Shown here: piece after piece, positions 16,561 to 25,777 of the stretch
How the letters are laid out: each line of letters starts with the position of its first letter
Numbering within the stretch: the stretch's first letter is position 1
Assembly: GCA_937927415.1 (NCBI GenBank)
Contig: CALBDS010000001.1
Span: 1 to 64,000, forward strand
DNA from: an uncultured Rhodospirillaceae bacterium
GTDB lineage: Bacteria > Pseudomonadota > Alphaproteobacteria > Azospirillales > Azospirillaceae
Length of the DNA stretch: 64,000 nt
Direction of reading: 5' to 3'
Translations under genes and position numbers: made by a program
The notes under the pieces: model-generated
What the model was told of the DNA's origin: nothing
The model's input: the letters and a program-made list of their open reading frames with translations, nothing else
Database searches by the model: none

Positions 16561-19515
16561 TCACACCGTCACGGCGTCCAGCGCCGATTCGATCATGCGC
16601 CGCAGATCCACCGCCGACACCGGCTTGTGGATGATCGAAAAGCCGCTGGCGTGCGCTTCCTGGATCCGCTCCGGTGCGGTGTCGCCGGTCAGCACGATGC
16701 TGGGCATGGCGTGGCCGCAATGGGCGTGGATGGCCCGCAGCGCCTCCGGCCCCGTGTGACCGTGGCGCAGGCGGTAATCGGCGATGACCGCATCGGGGGA
16801 TCGGCCATGCTTGGTCAGCAGGCGGATGGCCTCGTCCCCCCCGGCGGCGGTCAACACCTCATAACCCCAGCCTTCCAGCATGACCCGCAGCCCCATCAGG
16901 ATGATGACCTCATCGTCAATCACCAGAATCAGCCGCTTTCCGGCATGATCGGCGGCAGCCTCCTCCACCGGAGCGGCGGGCACCACCTCCGTGATGGGGG
17001 CTTCGTGGGGAACGGCCCGCTGCAGATCGATGGAAAACACCGACCCGCGCCCCACCACCGACACCAGCCCCAGACGGTGATCCAGCAGCCGGCACAGGCG
17101 GCGGACGATGGCCAGCCCCAGCCCCAGCCCCTGTTCCCGGTCCCGTTCGGCGTTGCCGAGCTGGGTGAACTCCTCGAAAATCTCATCCTGCCGTTCGGGG
17201 GGAATGCCGATGCCGGTGTCGCACACCTGGATCCGCACGGTGTCGTCCCCCCGCCGCCGGCAGCCCATCAGGATGGTGCCGTGCGCGGTGTAGCGAAGGG
17301 CGTTTTCCAACAGATTGCGCAGCACCCGTTCCAGCAGCGCCGCATCGCTGTGGACGATGGCCCTGGACGGCAATATCCGCAGCCGGATGCCGCGGCGTTC
17401 CGCCTGCGGCCCGTATTCCAGACGCAGACGCTCCAGCAACGGCCCAAGGGCCACGTCGCCGATCTGCGGGGTCACCGCCCCGGCGTCCAGGCGGGAAATG
17501 TCGAGCAGGCCGTCCAACAGCCGCTTCATGGCGTTCAGCGCCTGCTGCATGGCTTCCAGCGTGCCATAGGCGCTGTGCCCGCGAAGCTGTTCGGCGGCGG
17601 CGGCGGCGAAGAACATCAGCGATTGCAGCGGCTGGCGCAGGTCGTGGCTGGCCGCGGCCAGGAAGCGGGATTTCGCCAGGACGGCGCGCTCCGCCTCCTC
17701 CTTGGCGCTGCGCAACCGTTCCTGCACCGCCAGCCGTTCGGAAATATCGCGGATGATGGCGGTGAACTGGCGGGTATCGCCGTCGTGCCATTCCGCCACC
17801 GCCAGATCGGCGGCAAACACGCTGCCGTCGCGCCGTCGGGCGGTGATTTCCTGGGTGGCCGCCACCGTCGCATCGGTTTCACCGTCAAGGGAACGGCGCA
17901 GGATGTAATGGCTGCCGCCGTTCTCGTCGCTATCGGGCAGCAGCAGGGACACCGGCCGCCCCACCACCTCGACCGAGGCATAACCGAACAGCCGTTCCGC
18001 GGCGCGGTTGAACACCTGAACGATGCCGTTGCCGTCCAGCAGCACCATGGCGTCGGCGGCGGTTTCCAGAATGGCGCGGTAGCGCGCCTCCGCCCGGCGG
18101 ATCACCCGCTCGGCCCGATGCCGCAGGGTGACATCCTGGACGTACAGCGCCAGCCCCTCGGGCGAGGGGAAGGCGCGAATGGCGTAACAAATGCCGTGGC
18201 TTTCCTGATTGACCTCGAACTCGACCGGCACCTGGCTGCGCATCCCGACCATCAGGTTGCTGCGCAGATCGTCGCCCGCCTCGGCCGGCAGCAGCGCCCA
18301 GATTTCCTCACCGGTGCGGTCAACGCCCTGGGACAACAGGATGCGCGCCCGGTCGTTCATGAACGCGACCCGCCATGTGCGATCGATCTCCAGCACGCCG
18401 TCGGTGGTGCTGCTCAGCACCGCCGCCATGCGCCGTTCCGCCGCCCGGCCGGTTTCGCGCAGGGTGTCGCGGGTTTCCAGCTCGGTCGCCATGGCGTCGA
18501 AGGCCGCCCCCAACTGCCCCAGCTCGGACCCGGTGTCGCTCAACCGGACCCGCGCGGTATAGTCACCCACGCGCCACCGCTCCACCGCCCGCATCAGGCG
18601 ATGGACGGGCCGCTCGATCAGCCGGCGCGCGCCCAACCACGCCACCAGCAGAACCAGAACGAGGTTGGCGGCCGCGGCCATGATCGCCCATGGGTCCTTG
18701 GCGTTGATGCGCATGAACCCTTCGGGTGCGGTGACGCCAAGGGCCAGCAACAACCCCTGCCCTCCGGCCGCGGGCGGGCTGTAGGCCATGATCTGTTCCG
18801 CCCCATCGAACCCTGGAATGACCGCCACCCCCGCCGCCGGCCGGGTGCCCAATTGGCTGATGTGCGCCGGCAGCCGGTGCCCAGCCCAGCCGGTCCCGCC
18901 ATCGGGATAGCGGCCGAGGATCACCCCGTCGCGGTCCGCCGCCACCAGAACCGCCCGCGAGGGCAGCGGGTGACGTTCCAGATAGGAATCGAGCCATGTG
19001 AGATCCAGCGTCACCAGGAGATGCCCGATGGTGACGCCCCCCTCGCCCTCGATCCGTTTCACGAAGGAACGGACGGCCTTGCCTCCTGCCGGCAGGAAGG
19101 TGACATCCCCGCCAACCAACCCGGTGCTGGCAGCCGGCATCAACGGCAGGCGGTTGCCGAACCATTGGCCGACCAGCCCGCGGTCGCTGGCGCACAGCAC
19201 CGTCCCGCGGGCATCGGTCAGCAAAAGCTGCTGTCCCTTGGGCAGATGGGCGGCCAGCCGGTCGAAGTGAATCTGGCACTCGGCGGGAACGACGGAGCGC
19301 ACCGCCTCATCCTCGGCCGTGACGCCCATCAGGATGGTCAGCCCGTCGATGATTCGCGCCTGCTCCTCGGCGATGGCGGCCAGGGTGTCCGCCACATCGA
19401 CGTGCAGGGATTGAACATCGTCCTGATGGCCTTTCCAGACGTGATAGGCCTGGACGCCGATTCCGGGCAGCGCGGCGACAAGGATCAGAACGATAAGCCG
19501 CGCAAGAATGCTCAT
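16561..19515 (-). CDS. membrane hybrid sensor histidine kinase / response regulator
   Basis: About 984 aa. An N-terminal membrane helix (2-24) and a periplasmic sensing region of about 250 residues precede a second membrane helix near 275-297, which leads into HAMP (about 298-350). Two PAS-like modules follow (about 365-470 and 490-610). HisKA has its His in AASHDLRQPLQSLMFF, and HATPase_c has the DTGIGIPPE and GLGLGLAIV boxes. A C-terminal receiver starts LILVIDDEVIILMG and holds the phospho-acceptor Asp in AVIADYRL. With no separate output domain, signal flow to another protein is expected. The ATG at 19515 is chosen because it begins at the first membrane helix. Orphan; signal unknown. Confidence 0.9.
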   Translation of the reverse strand: MSILARLIVLILVAALPGIGVQAYHVWKGHQDDVQSLHVDVADTLAAIAEEQARIIDGLTILMGVTAEDEAVRSVVPAECQIHFDRLAAHLPKGQQLLLTDARGTVLCASDRGLVGQWFGNRLPLMPAASTGLVGGDVTFLPAGGKAVRSFVKRIEGEGGVTIGHLLVTLDLTWLDSYLERHPLPSRAVLVAADRDGVILGRYPDGGTGWAGHRLPAHISQLGTRPAAGVAVIPGFDGAEQIMAYSPPAAGGQGLLLALGVTAPEGFMRINAKDPWAIMAAAANLVLVLLVAWLGARRLIERPVHRLMRAVERWRVGDYTARVRLSDTGSELGQLGAAFDAMATELETRDTLRETGRAAERRMAAVLSSTTDGVLEIDRTWRVAFMNDRARILLSQGVDRTGEEIWALLPAEAGDDLRSNLMVGMRSQVPVEFEVNQESHGICYAIRAFPSPEGLALYVQDVTLRHRAERVIRRAEARYRAILETAADAMVLLDGNGIVQVFNRAAERLFGYASVEVVGRPVSLLLPDSDENGGSHYILRRSLDGETDATVAATQEITARRRDGSVFAADLAVAEWHDGDTRQFTAIIRDISERLAVQERLRSAKEEAERAVLAKSRFLAAASHDLRQPLQSLMFFAAAAAEQLRGHSAYGTLEAMQQALNAMKRLLDGLLDISRLDAGAVTPQIGDVALGPLLERLRLEYGPQAERRGIRLRILPSRAIVHSDAALLERVLRNLLENALRYTAHGTILMGCRRRGDDTVRIQVCDTGIGIPPERQDEIFEEFTQLGNAERDREQGLGLGLAIVRRLCRLLDHRLGLVSVVGRGSVFSIDLQRAVPHEAPITEVVPAAPVEEAAADHAGKRLILVIDDEVIILMGLRVMLEGWGYEVLTAAGGDEAIRLLTKHGRSPDAVIADYRLRHGHTGPEALRAIHAHCGHAMPSIVLTGDTAPERIQEAHASGFSIIHKPVSAVDLRRMIESALDAVTV

Positions 19516-19662
19516 GCAGGGTCCGGTGCCGCACCGCACAACCAAAAGGGATGCAAGGCGAGGCGTTTGCGGGTTGACGACAGTATGGGATTTAGCAAAT
19601 TCAGGGCTTTCGGACAAGCTGCCCCGGTTGCATGCTTCGCACATGCCCCGACGACGCTACGG

Positions 19663-19691
19663 TTGACCATCGCCGCTGTATGCGCTATCCC
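19663..19691 (+). promoter_or_regulatory. promoter of tRNA-Ser
   Basis: TTGACC (-35, 19663-19668), a 17-base spacer and TATCCC (-10, 19686-19691), placed 15 bases before the mature tRNA 5' end. Confidence 0.6.
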
Positions 19692-19706
19692 CGAATTATC
19701 AGCGCC

Positions 19707-19796
19707 GGATGGGTGGCCGAGTGGTTTAAGGCAGCGGTCTTGAAAACCGCCGTGGGTTCGCGCCCACCGTGGGTTCGAATCCCACCCCATCCGCCA
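19707..19796 (+). tRNA. tRNA-Ser (anticodon UGA)
   Basis: 90-nt class II tRNA. The acceptor arms GGATGGG / CCCATCC pair fully, the anticodon stem GCGGT / ACCGC encloses TGA at 19741-19743, a long variable arm follows, GTTCGAATC forms the T loop, and the 3' CCA is encoded. It reads UCA (and UCG by wobble). Confidence 0.97.
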
Positions 19797-19801
19797 GATT
19801 T

Positions 19802-20980
19802 TCAGCCCGGTGACGGCTGCTCGCTCCGCAACGGCGGCAAGACGGCCAAGCTGACGACCCCCAGACCGTGCATGATAAGGGCAATACCGGCCAGTGGAGC
19901 CAAGCCCCACTCGATCCAGGGCGACGCGCACGCCGTGCCGAGGGCGGCAGATCCCAGAATTCCAAGAACCACCAGGGCGCTGCCGCGGGCATCGTCGCCA
20001 TGGGACGCCACGATCGCACGGTAAAAGCCCGGCGGCCCCCGCAGCCCAAGGCCGATGTTGGCGGGGATGAACAGCAGCGTAATTACAAGCGCATCTTCCC
20101 CACCGGCAAGCGCATAGGCAAACTGCCCTGCCGCCCCGACGGCCGCGAACAGCGTTCCAAAGCCGATGACCGGCTCGGCGCCGAACCGGGCCACGGCGCG
20201 CGATGCCATGTTCGCAGCCGCGATAAAGGTCACAATCGCGCACACCTGCATGATGATGAAATCAGTCACGCTTCCGCCAAGAGCGCGGACGAAGACCGCC
20301 GGCATGCCGAAGACAAAAGTCAGCAAGCCCCCCAGCACCATGGCCTGGCTGAAGGCGTAGCGAATGAACGTCGGCCGGATCAGCAAAGTCACATACCGCC
20401 CCCGTAGCCGGCGGCCGACCTGGGGGATTCCCCGTCCCAGCAAAAGGAGAACACCCAGCACCGCCGCCACGGCCGCCAGCACATCGAACGACAGGCGCCA
20501 ACCGCCCCATGCCAACAGAACCGCCCCCAAAATCGGCGCCAGAGCCGGCGCCACTGATTCGATGCTGCCCAGCATTCCCATCACCCGCACCGCCGACGCC
20601 TCGTCGAACATCGCCTTCACCACCGCCGGGGCGAACACCGCCGGCCCCGCCGCGACTACGCCGTGAACGAAGCGAAGGGCAATGAGCGTTTCAAGCGACG
20701 GCGCCATGCCGCACGCCCAGGACACCAACGCCGTGGCGAACAGGGATCCCGCAAACAGCCGGCGGGTGGGCACGTAATCGCTCAAGGCGCCAAAAATCAG
20801 CAACCCGCCACAGGTTCCGGCGACATAGGCCGCCAGCACAAACTGGGCTGTAGCCGCATCGCCGTGAAGCGCGTCGGGCAAACCGGGAATCGCCGGGAGA
20901 ATCAGGTCGGTGCCCATCAAACCGACAACCGTGCTCGCCACGACCAGAGCCAGCGTCATCTTTGTCCGGTTCACCCGCAT
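19802..20980 (-). CDS. Bcr/CflA-like MFS drug transporter
   Basis: 392-aa transporter with about 12 membrane helices, in the 12-TM drug:H+ antiporter style. The N-terminus TDLILPAIPGLPDALH and the LSDYVPTRRLF loop resemble Bcr/CflA multidrug efflux proteins. The ATG at 20980 fits the family N-terminus; upstream in-frame codons run through intergenic hairpins and are rejected. The stop lies 6 bases from the 3' end of the opposing tRNA gene. Substrate unknown. Confidence 0.85.
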   Translation of the reverse strand: MRVNRTKMTLALVVASTVVGLMGTDLILPAIPGLPDALHGDAATAQFVLAAYVAGTCGGLLIFGALSDYVPTRRLFAGSLFATALVSWACGMAPSLETLIALRFVHGVVAAGPAVFAPAVVKAMFDEASAVRVMGMLGSIESVAPALAPILGAVLLAWGGWRLSFDVLAAVAAVLGVLLLLGRGIPQVGRRLRGRYVTLLIRPTFIRYAFSQAMVLGGLLTFVFGMPAVFVRALGGSVTDFIIMQVCAIVTFIAAANMASRAVARFGAEPVIGFGTLFAAVGAAGQFAYALAGGEDALVITLLFIPANIGLGLRGPPGFYRAIVASHGDDARGSALVVLGILGSAALGTACASPWIEWGLAPLAGIALIMHGLGVVSLAVLPPLRSEQPSPG

Positions 20981-21061
20981 CCCCCATCCGTCCCGCAAGC
21001 CGAAGGAGAGTGATGCTGTGCCGGTATCATCCTGGCAACTTGAAAATACACTGGTTGACTT

Positions 21062-21093
21062 CTCTGCAATCTGGCGTTTTGATGATTGCAGAG
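21062..21093. repeat. 9-bp inverted repeat upstream of the MFS gene
   Basis: Perfect arms CTCTGCAAT / ATTGCAGAG separated by 14 bases, 82-113 bases upstream of the minus-strand MFS start and just past the ctrA terminator. No T run follows, so an operator or leader hairpin is more likely than a terminator. Confidence 0.35.
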
Positions 21094-21104
21094 GCCGTGA
21101 GAAC

Positions 21105-21140
21105 AAAAAAGCGCGCCTTCTCCCCCAGGAAAAGGCGCGC
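21105..21140 (-). terminator. rho-independent terminator of ctrA
   Basis: On the minus strand, stem GCGCGCCTT / AAGGCGCGC (21111-21119 and 21132-21140) is followed by T6, about 38 bases beyond the ctrA stop. Confidence 0.88.
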
Positions 21141-21177
21141 CGTACGGACAAGACAGGTGGTTGGGGCGGCCGGAGCC

Positions 21178-21909
21178 TCAACCGGCCATGTGATGGGGCA
21201 ATTTCGGCGGCGGGCCCAACGGGGCGGCATCCTCGTGCGGGTCACGCAGCACATAGCCGCGGCCCCACACCGTTTCGATATAGTTGTCGCCCGACGTGGC
21301 CACCGCCAGCTTCTTGCGCAGCTTGCAGACGAACACGTCGATGATCTTCAGTTCCGGTTCGTCCATGCCACCGTAAAGATGGTTCAGGAACATCTCCTTG
21401 GTCAGCGTGGTGCCCTTGCGCAGGCTCAGCAGTTCCAGGATGCCGTATTCCTTGCCGGTCAGATGCAGCGGCTGGCCGTCCACCTCCACCGTGCGGGTGT
21501 CGAGGTTGACCGTCAAACGGCCGGTGCGGATGATCGAATCGGAATGCCCCTTGGAGCGGCGGACGATGGCCTGAATCCGGGCGATCAGTTCACGCTTGTC
21601 GAACGGCTTGGTCAGGTAATCGTCGGCACCGAACCCAAGCCCCTTGATCTTGTGGTCCAGCTCCGACAGCCCCGACAAAATCAAAATCGGGGTGGTGACC
21701 CGCGCCGCCCGCAGACGGCGCAGCACTTCATACCCATCAATGTCCGGCAACATCAGGTCAAGAATGATGATGTCGTAGTCGTAAAGCTTGCCGATCTCAA
21801 GCCCGTCTTCCCCCAGGTCGGTGGAATCGACGATATACCCTTCCGATTGCAGCATCAGCTCAATGCTCTTTGCGACGGAGGAATCGTCCTCGACTAGCAG
21901 AACCCGCAT
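21178..21909 (-). CDS. ctrA: cell-cycle response regulator CtrA
   Basis: 243-aa OmpR/PhoB-type regulator that is clearly CtrA. The receiver (1-120) holds the phospho-acceptor Asp51 in IIILDLMLPD, and the winged-helix DNA-binding domain has the near-invariant CtrA blocks LTGKEYGILELLSLRKG and MFLNHLYGGMDEPELKIIDVFVCKLRKKL. In alphaproteobacteria CtrA controls flagellar, chemotaxis and other genes; outside Caulobacter it is usually non-essential. It is divergent from fliI-fliJ across 258 bases, consistent with a regulatory link to motility. I saw GTTAAC and related TTAA half-sites in that region but no clean TTAA-N7-TTAA element. Confidence 0.97.
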   Translation of the reverse strand: MRVLLVEDDSSVAKSIELMLQSEGYIVDSTDLGEDGLEIGKLYDYDIIILDLMLPDIDGYEVLRRLRAARVTTPILILSGLSELDHKIKGLGFGADDYLTKPFDKRELIARIQAIVRRSKGHSDSIIRTGRLTVNLDTRTVEVDGQPLHLTGKEYGILELLSLRKGTTLTKEMFLNHLYGGMDEPELKIIDVFVCKLRKKLAVATSGDNYIETVWGRGYVLRDPHEDAAPLGPPPKLPHHMAG

Positions 21910-22167
21910 GGCGCTATCCCGACGTTGGAGCTTCGTTTCCCGATCCGAACCCGCTTCGGTAGCGGATATCTTCTTCTTAACAGATTTTTCGGCCCGTTTA
22001 CACAGGTTAACAGGGGATTCAGCTTAATGCCACAGATATGCTATTTCACAGTCCGTTAATCATTACCGGCCATGATCGGGATGGCTAAAACTGGAAATAT
22101 CGGGAGACATTTCGTTTTCGTTCTCCTCCATTATGGTTAACCCAACAGCAACATCGAACACAAAAGG

Positions 22168-23511
22168 ATGTCCGTTGTGCCTGCGGACGTTGCACGCCTT
22201 GTCAACGACATAGCAGCCCTGCCCGATTATCGCCGCTTCGGCCGCGTCACCGCGGTTCTGGGGCTGCTGGTGGAGGTTGGCGGCATTGAAAAGGAACTGT
22301 CGGTCGGCGGCCGCTGCGTGGTGGAGGCCCGCGACGGCCGCCGCGTCCCGTGCGAGGTGGTGGGTTTCCGCCAGAGCCGGGCGCTGCTGATGCCGTACGG
22401 CACGCTGGACGGGGTGGGGCTGGGCTGCCGGGCGCTGGTGTCGGATGGGCAGCCGTCGGTGTTCCCCACCGACGCCTGGCTGGGACGGGTGGTCAACGCG
22501 CTGGGCGAGCCGGTGGACGGCAAGGGGCCGTTGCCCAAGGGCACCCACGGCGTGCCCATCCGCAACAACCCGCCGCCGGCCCACGCGCGCCAGCGGGTGG
22601 GGCAGAAGCTGGACCTGGGCATCCGCGCCATCAACACCTTCCTCACCTGCTGCCGCGGCCAGCGCATGGGCATCTTCGCCGGGTCCGGCGTGGGCAAATC
22701 GTCGGTCATGTCCATGCTGGCGCGGTTTTCCGCCGCCGAGGTGGCGGTCATCGGGCTGATCGGCGAACGCGGACGCGAATTGCAGGAGTTCATCACCGAG
22801 GATCTGGGGGAAGAGGGCCTGTCCCGGTCCATCGTCGTCTGCGCCACGTCGGATGAGCCGCCGCTGATGCGCCGTCAGGCGGCCTATCTGACCCTGGCGA
22901 TTTCGGAATTCTTCCGCGACGAAGGCCGGGACGTGCTGTGCATGATGGACAGCGTGACCCGCTTCGCCATGGCCCAGCGCGAGATCGGCCTGTCCGCCGG
23001 CGAACCACCCACCACCAAGGGCTATCCGCCCACCGTGTTCGCCGAACTGCCGCGCCTGCTGGAACGGGCCGGGCCGGGGGTGAACGGGGCCGGCTCCATC
23101 ACCGGGCTGTTCACCGTGCTGGTGGAAGGCGACGACCACAACGAACCCATCGCCGACGCCGTGCGCGGTATCCTGGACGGGCACATCGTGCTGGAACGCC
23201 AGATCGGCGAGCGCGGGCGCTATCCCGCCATCAACATCCTGCGCAGCGTGTCGCGCACCATGCCGGGCTGCAACAGCGAAAAGGAAAACCAGCTTGTGGG
23301 CGCGGCGCGGCAGCTTCTGGCGTCGTACGACAACATGGCGGAAATGATCCGGCTGGGGGCGTACCGCCGCGGCACCGACCAGCAGGTGGACCTTGCCATC
23401 CACTACCAGCCGGCGTTGGAAGCCTTCCTCAAGCAGGGCAAGCGGGAACAGGCGGACCTTGCCACCGGCTATGCCCAGCTTGCTGAAATTCTTGGGGTGC
23501 CCTGGCCGTGA
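22168..23511 (+). CDS. fliI: flagellum-specific export ATPase
   Basis: 447-aa FliI, the ATPase of the flagellar type III export apparatus, related to F1 beta. The P-loop AGSGVGKSS (171-179), ERGRELQEFI, the DSVTRFAMAQREIGLSAGEPP block and GRYPAINIL-type C-terminal motifs are all present. It starts at ATG 22168 behind an AAAGG site and overlaps fliJ by 4 bases, showing translational coupling. No other flagellar genes are adjacent. Confidence 0.97.
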   Translation: MSVVPADVARLVNDIAALPDYRRFGRVTAVLGLLVEVGGIEKELSVGGRCVVEARDGRRVPCEVVGFRQSRALLMPYGTLDGVGLGCRALVSDGQPSVFPTDAWLGRVVNALGEPVDGKGPLPKGTHGVPIRNNPPPAHARQRVGQKLDLGIRAINTFLTCCRGQRMGIFAGSGVGKSSVMSMLARFSAAEVAVIGLIGERGRELQEFITEDLGEEGLSRSIVVCATSDEPPLMRRQAAYLTLAISEFFRDEGRDVLCMMDSVTRFAMAQREIGLSAGEPPTTKGYPPTVFAELPRLLERAGPGVNGAGSITGLFTVLVEGDDHNEPIADAVRGILDGHIVLERQIGERGRYPAINILRSVSRTMPGCNSEKENQLVGAARQLLASYDNMAEMIRLGAYRRGTDQQVDLAIHYQPALEAFLKQGKREQADLATGYAQLAEILGVPWP

Positions 23512-23939
23512 GTTCCTTCAAGACCCTGATCCGCGTGCAGAAATGGCAGCTCGACGAGAAACGCCGGGCGCTGACCGAACTCCAGAACCTGGAGGACCGG
23601 CTGCGGAATGAGGCCGAACGCCTGGGCGAGGAACTGCGCGCGGAGCAGGAAACCGCCCGCAACGACTTCAACGCCTCCTTCACCTACGCCGGCTTCGCCC
23701 GCAGCACCATCGAACGGCGCAAGCGCATCGACGATTCCATCCGTCAGGTCCAGGAACAGATCGTCGCCGCCACCGAACAGGTGGCCGAGGCCTATCAGGA
23801 CCTCAAACGCTATGAACTGGCCGAAGAGGAACGCCTGAAACGCGAACGGGAGAAGCAGAAACACAAGGAGGAATTGATGATGGACGAAACCGCGCTGATC
23901 GGGTTCCGTCGTCGCCAGGAACAGGACGGAACAGGCTGA
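23508..23939 (+). CDS. fliJ: flagellar export chaperone FliJ
   Basis: 143-aa, highly charged, nearly all alpha-helical coiled-coil protein, opening SSFKTLIRVQKWQLDEKRR. The GTG start overlaps the fliI stop (GTGA). FliJ is the stalk-like subunit of the FliHI ATPase complex and a chaperone escort. Length, composition and position after fliI make the call safe despite low sequence conservation in the family. Confidence 0.9.
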   Translation: MSSFKTLIRVQKWQLDEKRRALTELQNLEDRLRNEAERLGEELRAEQETARNDFNASFTYAGFARSTIERRKRIDDSIRQVQEQIVAATEQVAEAYQDLKRYELAEEERLKREREKQKHKEELMMDETALIGFRRRQEQDGTG

Positions 23940-24000
23940 TTCTGCACCCTGTTCAAAACAATCCCGGCGTCATTCATTTTTGTTTGTTTGCGTTGTGATA

Positions 24001-24014
24001 TTGTTGCGCAACAA
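24001..24014. promoter_or_regulatory. 14-bp perfect palindrome upstream of chemoreceptor
   Basis: TTGTTGCGCAACAA, a gapless perfect palindrome 86-99 bases upstream of the chemoreceptor start, within an AT-rich stretch after fliJ. It looks like a binding site for a dimeric regulator; the identity of the protein is unknown. Confidence 0.4.
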
Positions 24015-24099
24015 ACGCCATTTCGTTACCGTGCCTCCCAAATGCCTCTCTTCCCGGCCTTTTCGTTGGGAAAAGAGGGAATATTAAGGAACATTGGGA

Positions 24100-25776
24100 A
24101 TGCGAAACGTTTTGGACCGCCTGGGTTTCACGCAAAAGCTTGTGGCTTTGAACATCGTCGGCACGATCATCAGTTGCGCCGCAATCGTTTTCATTGCGCT
24201 CTACTTCGTCTCCTCGCAGTTGAAAGGGCAGGAGATCGACCGACAGGCCATGAACCTGCGCGTGGCGAAGGAGGTCATCAACCCCAAGGCCGAACCCTAC
24301 CGCATCGCCGACGGCAAACTGTATGTCGGCGACCGCCTTCTGGACGGCGCCTTCGACGTGGTGGACCGGGCCAAGGGGTTGCTTGGGGTGACGGTCACGC
24401 TGTTCCGGGGTGATACCCGTGCCGCCACCACCATCATCAACGCCGACGGTTCGCGCCCGGTCGGATCCAAGCTGCCGCCCGACATCGGGCAGCGCGTCCT
24501 GGGCCGGGGGGAAACCTTCCTCGGGCAATATCCGGTGCTGGGGGTGGATTACCTCGTCACCTACGCCCCCCTTCTGGATCAGGCGGGCAAACCGGTGGGG
24601 GCGCTGGCGGTGGGGATGCCCGCCGGTGAATTCTACGCCATCGTCTCGCAACTGGGCTGGCGGATCGGGGCCGTTTCGCTGGCCATCGGCCTTGTTCTCA
24701 GCATCCTGACCTATATCTACGTCCGCCATCAGATGGCATCGGTGCATGGGCTGGTCGGGGTGATGGGCGCCCTGTCGCGCAAGGACTTCGCCGTCGCGGT
24801 CGATGGCACGGACCGCAGCGACGAGATCGGCGCCATCGCCCGCGCGGTCGCGGGGTTCCGTGAATCCCTTGCCGCCGCCGACGATATGGCCCGCCGCCAG
24901 CAGCAGGACCAGCAGGAACAGGCCCGCCGCCGCGACGAAATCGACCGCGCCACCCAATCCTTCGCCGGCACCATCGACGCGGTGGTGCGCTCGGTGTCAT
25001 CCTCGGCCGAGCGGATGCGCGGCAATGCCGAAAGCCTGGCCCGCAGCGCCGAGGAAACCCAGTCGGCGGTGTCCACGGTGTCGTCGGCCTCGCTCCAGGC
25101 ATCGGCCAATGTGGAGACGGTCGCCGCGGCGGCGGAGGAACTTTCGGCCTCCATCGGGGAAATCAGCCGCCATGTGGGCGAAGCCACCCAGGTCGCCGAC
25201 CGGGCGGTGCAGGAGGCCCAGACCACCAACGCCACCGTCCAGGGGCTGGCCAACGCCGCCAACCGCATCGGGGAGGTGGTGGAACTCATCAACACCATCG
25301 CGGCGCAAACCAACCTGCTGGCGCTCAACGCCACCATCGAAGCCGCCCGTGCGGGCGAGGCGGGCAAGGGCTTTGCCGTGGTGGCGTCGGAGGTAAAGAA
25401 CCTCGCCACCCAGACCGGCAAGGCGACCGAGGACATCCAGGGGCAGGTTGCCGCCATCCAGGGCGAAACCCAGCGGGCGGTGGATGCCATCGGTACCATC
25501 GTCGGCACCATCCGCCGGGTGAGCGAGATCACCACCATCGTGGCGGCGGCGGTGGAGGAGCAGGGGGCGGCCACCGGCGAGATCGCCCGCAACGTGCAGG
25601 AAGCCTCCGCCGGCACCCGCGAGGTCACCGGCAGCATTGGCCGGGTGTCGCAACAGGCCAGCGCCACCGGCGCCAACGCCGGGGAATTGCTGTCGGCGGC
25701 CCGTGGGCTGCTGGACGAATCCCGCTCGCTGGAACAGGAAGTGTCACGGTTCCTGACGGTGGTCCGCCGCGGGTAA
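24100..25776 (+). CDS. methyl-accepting chemotaxis protein
   Basis: About 558 aa. A membrane helix (13-37), a periplasmic Cache-like sensing domain (about 40-185), a second membrane helix (about 187-210), HAMP (about 210-262) and a long methyl-accepting signalling domain follow in order. The cytoplasmic hairpin tip is close to INTIAAQTNLLALNATIEAARAGEAGKGF. The ATG at 24100 has AAGGA nine bases upstream; a TTG two codons earlier is less likely. The periplasmic domain motif (KLYVGDRLLDG...DRAKGLLGVTVTLF) is of the single-Cache type that usually binds small organic acids or amino acids, but the ligand is unknown. There is no C-terminal CheR-binding pentapeptide. Confidence 0.93.
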   Translation: MRNVLDRLGFTQKLVALNIVGTIISCAAIVFIALYFVSSQLKGQEIDRQAMNLRVAKEVINPKAEPYRIADGKLYVGDRLLDGAFDVVDRAKGLLGVTVTLFRGDTRAATTIINADGSRPVGSKLPPDIGQRVLGRGETFLGQYPVLGVDYLVTYAPLLDQAGKPVGALAVGMPAGEFYAIVSQLGWRIGAVSLAIGLVLSILTYIYVRHQMASVHGLVGVMGALSRKDFAVAVDGTDRSDEIGAIARAVAGFRESLAAADDMARRQQQDQQEQARRRDEIDRATQSFAGTIDAVVRSVSSSAERMRGNAESLARSAEETQSAVSTVSSASLQASANVETVAAAAEELSASIGEISRHVGEATQVADRAVQEAQTTNATVQGLANAANRIGEVVELINTIAAQTNLLALNATIEAARAGEAGKGFAVVASEVKNLATQTGKATEDIQGQVAAIQGETQRAVDAIGTIVGTIRRVSEITTIVAAAVEEQGAATGEIARNVQEASAGTREVTGSIGRVSQQASATGANAGELLSAARGLLDESRSLEQEVSRFLTVVRRG

Positions 25777-25777
25777 G

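Noticed and set aside
16513..19743. Very long open frame (over 1000 codons) on the plus strand opposite the hybrid kinase
   Set aside because: It is the mirror of a GC-rich coding frame. Its translation is Gly/Arg/His/Pro-rich with no recognisable domain, whereas the minus strand has clear kinase motifs throughout.
21910..22167. Full CtrA binding site upstream of ctrA and fliI
   Set aside because: TTAA half-sites are present (for example in GTTAAC), but none forms TTAA-N7-TTAA on inspection. It is therefore not annotated.
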